Assembly (NCBI RefSeq): GCF_022484265.1
Contig: NZ_JAKVLR010000001.1
Coordinates: 248,001 to 312,000 of the forward strand
Reading direction: 5' to 3'
From: Companilactobacillus sp.
GTDB taxonomy: Bacteria; Bacillota; Bacilli; Lactobacillales; Lactobacillaceae
DNA length: 64,000 nucleotides
A program made the translations under genes and the position numbers. Below the pieces are notes generated by a model. The model was given only the letters and a program-made list of their open reading frames with translations, was not told the DNA's origin and did no database searches. Below are positions 60,513 through 64,000 of this stretch, piece by piece (position 1 is the first letter of the stretch; every line of letters begins with the position of its first letter).

Positions 60513-60949
60513 TGAAGGTAGTTATCCAACGTGTTTCTCAAGCAAAAGTATCAGTTGATAATGAAGTCCTTGGTTAAATCGACCAGGGACTTTGTTTGCT
60601 AGTTGCTTTTGCTGATGAAGACACTGATGAAACAATTAAATACATGGCTCATAAAATTGCAAATATGCGGATTTTTTCAGATCCAGACGATAAAATGAAT
60701 TTGTCAATTCAAGACGTGAACGGCAAAATTCTTTCTATTTCGCAATTTACGCTCTATGCTGATACTAAACATGGTAATCGGCCTAGTTTTACTGGAGCAG
60801 GAAATTTTGCGGACTCCAATAAAAAATACCAACAATTTAATGAAGAATTAGCAACTTATGATTTAGCAGTAGAAACTGGCGAATTTGGGGCTGATATGCA
60901 AGTTGATCTCACAAACGATGGTCCAGTCACCATCCTAATGGAGCGATAA
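60512..60949 (+). pseudogene. dtd: D-aminoacyl-tRNA deacylase with premature stop
   Basis: From ATG 60512 the frame reads MKVVIQRVSQAKVSVDNEVLG, then TAA (60575-60577), then IDQGLCLLVAFADED and onwards to the normal end. All Dtd motifs remain downstream, including SQFTLYAD, GNRPSF and NDGPVTILM. Removing codon 22 as a stop gives a normal 145-residue Dtd. The stop replaces a residue that is Glu in E. coli Dtd. Reinitiation at TTG 60596 would lack the N-terminal strand and is unlikely to be active. It is a recent nonsense mutation or a base error. Confidence 0.88.
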
Positions 60950-60951
60950 AA

Positions 60952-61587
60952 ATGACAAGTATAGTATGGGATTTTGATGGGACATTAGCGAATAGTTATC
61001 CTGGCATGGTTGTTGCAGTTCAAGATTCCTTGAAAAATAATTTCCAAATCGAATTATCAAAAGATACGATATATACAGACATCAAAAAAACGTCTATCAG
61101 AGCTTACGTGACAGGTCTCTTCCAAGATAAGAATGAAACGCCGGAAGAGGTTGATCGTGATGTAAAGATTTTTTATCACGATTACAAGTTGCTCGAGAAG
61201 CAATATCAAGACAAAATCCGATTGATGCCACATGCACTGAATGCACTAAAATACCTTCAATCCAAAGGGGTGCAACAATTTATCGTCACTCATCGTGATG
61301 AATCAATAAATTCGTTAGTTAAAACGTTGGGTATAAACGATTTTTTTGAAGAAGTTGTTAGCGTTGAAAATGGTTTTGTAAGAAAGCCTGATTCTAACAT
61401 GTTGAAATATTTGTTGGATAAATATACTTTGAGTCCAAATGATTTGTGGGTAATTGGAGATCGAAAGATCGATATTGATTTTGGTAAGTCAGTCGATGCC
61501 AAATCCATATTATTAACAGATTCCAAATCTGACTTTGGACAAACTAAGACTATCAGCGACCTGCTTGAAATTGAAAATATGATATAG
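60952..61587 (+). CDS. HAD family hydrolase (phosphoglycolate phosphatase-like)
   Basis: A 211-residue protein, 2 nt after the dtd stop. WDFDGTLANSYPGM is motif I; THRDESINSLV, RKPDSNML and IGDRKIDIDFG follow. Part of the rel-dtd operon. Substrate unknown. Confidence 0.88.
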   Translation: MTSIVWDFDGTLANSYPGMVVAVQDSLKNNFQIELSKDTIYTDIKKTSIRAYVTGLFQDKNETPEEVDRDVKIFYHDYKLLEKQYQDKIRLMPHALNALKYLQSKGVQQFIVTHRDESINSLVKTLGINDFFEEVVSVENGFVRKPDSNMLKYLLDKYTLSPNDLWVIGDRKIDIDFGKSVDAKSILLTDSKSDFGQTKTISDLLEIENMI

Positions 61588-61623
61588 AAATAGCCTATCA
61601 ATGACGTCATTGATAGGCTATTT
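61588..61623. terminator. Bidirectional terminator (36-bp perfect palindrome)
   Basis: AAATAGCCTATCAATGAC and its exact reverse complement are contiguous between convergent genes. Confidence 0.93.
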
Positions 61624-61628
61624 GCGTA

Positions 61629-62954
61629 TTATTGAAAATAATTTTTTAATCCAGCTGTTACGGCTCTTGCGACTTGTTGTTTATAGGTTTCTGAATTTAT
61701 GTGTTTATAATCAGATTTTGAATTGATGTAACCTAATTCCAACAGAATCGATGGTTGGCTGTTGTAGTGGAGTACGTAGAGATCCTTTTGTTGCGTTCCA
61801 CGATTATCGATCTTGATTCCCTTGAGTTGATTGTTGACGTCAGTGGCTAACTTGCTATCCTTGTTAGATTGATAGTAGTAAGTCGTAATTCCTGATCCAG
61901 CATTCTCGGATGAACTTGAGTCGAAATGTAAACTGATAAACGCATCTGCTTCAATTTTACTTGAAAGACGTGCCCGGTCTCCTAATGATTTGGTGGAGTC
62001 ATTGCTACGGGTCAAGATGACTCTGGCACCAGTTTTTTCGAGTTGAGACTTAATTGCTTGTGCATATTCCAAGGTAAAGTTTTTCTCATAAGTTTTCTTT
62101 TTGGATAGGGCACCAGTATCGCTGCCACCGTGTCCAGGGTCGATCACGATTGTCGCCTCAGAGATGTTTGTCGCAGCTGATTTGATTGGATCCTTAGTTC
62201 CTGAAACTGTCACTACCCAGCTGGCGACGTATCCCACAGAGCCGTCTTTATCACGGACTTTATACCATTTGCCGTTTTTACCTAAGTAGTCAAAGGTCTT
62301 ACCAACGTTGACAGATTTGATCACACGACCAGATGAATTAGGCTCGATCCTAAATTTGGTACTTGGTTGTGTGACTGTCACGGTTTTGACATCGTTGCTA
62401 TTGGACTTAGTGGAGTCGTTTGAAGTTTTATCTTCGCCAGATGTTTGTTGCGTTCCTTGGATAAAGTCGCTTTTGACCCATCCGGCAGTTCCTTTATAAA
62501 GGATCTGCGTCCAATCGTTTTCTTGATACATAATTGAAACTTTTTGCGATTGTGAGACAGTCCCAAGAACGGCACTAGTTGCAGAGGCGTTTTTGAATAC
62601 AGTCGTGTTTTGAACTTTGATAATGCCCACTTTATTGGTTGTGGAACTTACAGTTGTATTATCGAGCAACCAGCTTGCGACCCAGCCGATCTTATCGCCA
62701 GCAAGACGCACTTCATACCATTTGTTTTTTTCGCTGATGATCGATAACTTGTCGCCCTTTTTGACTTGCCCCATATTTGCATATGATAAACCAGGACCAA
62801 TCCTTACATTAACCGAATCCGATTTAACAGTGACCGAATTAGCATTGGCAAGAACCACGGTAGAGGCACTGGAAATGGCTAATAAGAAAATTAGGGCGAC
62901 AAATACTTTATATTTGCGTAAAAATGCGAGGACCTTTACGAGAATTTTTTTCAT
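61629..62954 (-). CDS. N-acetylmuramoyl-L-alanine amidase with three SH3b domains
   Basis: Start ATG 62954 preceded by AAAGGAAT (the upstream extension to 62987 contains the RBS); 441 residues. Signal anchor (VFVALIFLLAISSASTVVLA), three bacterial SH3 domains (each with VRIGPG- or WYEVR-like motifs), and an Amidase_3 domain: VIDPGHGGSDTG (zinc His), EKNFTLEYA (zinc Glu), FISLHFDSS (zinc His) and LLELGYINS (catalytic Glu). It cleaves the peptide stem from peptidoglycan during growth. Confidence 0.92.
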   Translation of the reverse strand: MKKILVKVLAFLRKYKVFVALIFLLAISSASTVVLANANSVTVKSDSVNVRIGPGLSYANMGQVKKGDKLSIISEKNKWYEVRLAGDKIGWVASWLLDNTTVSSTTNKVGIIKVQNTTVFKNASATSAVLGTVSQSQKVSIMYQENDWTQILYKGTAGWVKSDFIQGTQQTSGEDKTSNDSTKSNSNDVKTVTVTQPSTKFRIEPNSSGRVIKSVNVGKTFDYLGKNGKWYKVRDKDGSVGYVASWVVTVSGTKDPIKSAATNISEATIVIDPGHGGSDTGALSKKKTYEKNFTLEYAQAIKSQLEKTGARVILTRSNDSTKSLGDRARLSSKIEADAFISLHFDSSSSENAGSGITTYYYQSNKDSKLATDVNNQLKGIKIDNRGTQQKDLYVLHYNSQPSILLELGYINSKSDYKHINSETYKQQVARAVTAGLKNYFQ

Positions 62955-63141
62955 GTAAAACATTCCTTTGTCATGTCGCTTGTACAATAATTATTCTTCA
63001 TACTGTCTATATTACTAAAAAATCGACCAATTTTGCTCAACTAGCGCAATTTTTATAATAAACTTGAAAAGTTTAACATATTTATGCACCAAATAAATAT
63101 ATTGATATACTTAGGTGGAATTAGTTGTTGGGGAGTTCTAC

Positions 63142-64000
63142 ATGAAAAAATTTGACTCAGTTTTTGTTTTATACAGCATTGTTTTAGGCACTTTTGTCGG
63201 GGTTTGTACGGGATTGTATATGACGTTGGTAAATTTCTTGATTGAATTTATTTGGACTGATATCCCTCAGTGGATGAATACAGACAGACGCTTGTATCCA
63301 TTGGTAGTGACTGTGATCGGTGGAATAATTATTGGATTGTTGCAGAAATTTTATCACGGCTATCCCAAAACGATGGAACAAGTCTTAGCGGAATTTAAAA
63401 CCACTGGACGGATCGAATACCGTCACGAAGTAAGAAAGACGTTTTTCACCGCTATTCCAGCTTTGGCGTTCGGTGGAAGTATCGGACCTGAAGCTTCGTT
63501 AACTGGAATTGTTGGGGGACTCGTCAACTGGGTTGGCGATCATCTGAAACTGACGCTTGGCAACCGAGAAGAATTGACCAAAATGGGAATTGGTGCAATA
63601 TTCTCAACAGTATTCCATGCACCGTTTGCTGGTATTGGTAATGCCTTTGATGCTACAAAAGGCGACTTTAAACACCGAAGCCGCAAAATCATTGTTTATT
63701 CACTAACGGTTATTTTTGGTGTTTTAGGATTTGTATTCATCAATAAATTGTTTCCTCATGAAAGTAGTTTTGGAATTCATTTAAGTAAAAATGTTCAATG
63801 GTCCTGGCAGGCGTTTGCTTTGATCCCATTGGCATTGGTCATTGGTTTGTTATTTGGAAAAATCTTCGTTTGGACGGGAAATTATCTGGGTAGGTTTACC
63901 AAAAAAGTCGATCGTAAAGTTTGGCTGCCGATTGCCGGTGGCGTGATTTTGGGATTAGTTGCAATGATTTCGCCATACTTTTTATTTTCGGGTGAGACAA
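63142..64000 (+). CDS. CLC family chloride channel/transporter, partial
   Basis: ATG 63142, with TGGGGAG before it, is open to the window end (286 codons). Multiple membrane helices; the CLC selectivity motif GGSIGPEASLTG with the gating Glu is visible, as is IFSTVFHAPFAGIGNAFD. It belongs to the prokaryotic voltage-gated chloride channel group. The C-terminus lies beyond the window. Confidence 0.85.
   Translation, partial: MKKFDSVFVLYSIVLGTFVGVCTGLYMTLVNFLIEFIWTDIPQWMNTDRRLYPLVVTVIGGIIIGLLQKFYHGYPKTMEQVLAEFKTTGRIEYRHEVRKTFFTAIPALAFGGSIGPEASLTGIVGGLVNWVGDHLKLTLGNREELTKMGIGAIFSTVFHAPFAGIGNAFDATKGDFKHRSRKIIVYSLTVIFGVLGFVFINKLFPHESSFGIHLSKNVQWSWQAFALIPLALVIGLLFGKIFVWTGNYLGRFTKKVDRKVWLPIAGGVILGLVAMISPYFLFSGET

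Overview
The window looks like an AT-rich Gram-positive chromosome of the family Lactobacillaceae. Supporting signs are strong AGGAGG-type ribosome binding sites, frequent TTG starts, a maltose phosphorylase operon, a phi-LC3-type holin, S-layer-type (SLAP-like) surface modules, an FMN lactate oxidase and many U-tailed terminators. A sourdough or plant lactobacillus of the Companilactobacillus type would fit, but that placement is inferred from gene content only.

Bases 1 to about 18,200 are the late half of a siphovirus-type prophage, entered inside the major capsid gene. In order: capsid end, four neck/connector genes, major tail protein, an Ig/FN3-like protein in two frames, a tail-assembly chaperone pair, a tape measure gene split by a 353-nt group I intron, Dit, Tal, three baseplate/fibre genes, a lysis cassette (membrane proteins, holin, secreted GH25 endolysin), a small promoter-driven cassette (very acidic protein plus HTH protein) and probable attachment-site sequence. 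Four candidate recoding sites lie in the first 4 kb: +1 sites of the same form at the ends of the capsid and tail-tube genes, a -1 heptamer splitting the Ig/FN3-like protein, and a classical -1 heptamer in the chaperone pair. With the intron, at least five steps of structural-protein expression appear to depend on non-standard decoding or RNA splicing.

Bases 18,500-27,000 carry a secreted SLAP-like protein, AlkC-type DNA alkylation repair, a quinone-reductase-like enzyme, a MerR regulator, L-lactate oxidase and a DoxX protein. Bases 27,000-33,500 are a maltose unit: LacI-type regulator, MFS maltose transporter, GH65 maltose phosphorylase, beta-phosphoglucomutase and aldose 1-epimerase, with a LacI-type operator and a CRE-like box in front of the transporter. 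Together these would import maltose, split it with phosphate, and feed glucose and glucose-6-phosphate to glycolysis.

Bases 33,600-48,700 are mixed accessory and housekeeping genes: HicB-like protein, pentapeptide protein, a TetM-like GTPase, an L,D-transpeptidase, a bacteriocin-immunity-like protein, an ABC-F protein, aldo/keto reductases, an ABC exporter, a TauE-type permease, a MerR-controlled SRPBCC/SDR operon and a prolyl-tRNA deacylase. Bases 49,000-64,000 are mostly core functions: Tex, a DapE/ArgE-type peptidase, YbaK deacylase, PrmA-RsmE, RelA/SpoT, a dtd gene broken by an in-frame stop, a HAD hydrolase, a cell-wall amidase and a CLC channel running off the window. No rRNA, tRNA, CRISPR array or intact insertion sequence was recognised.
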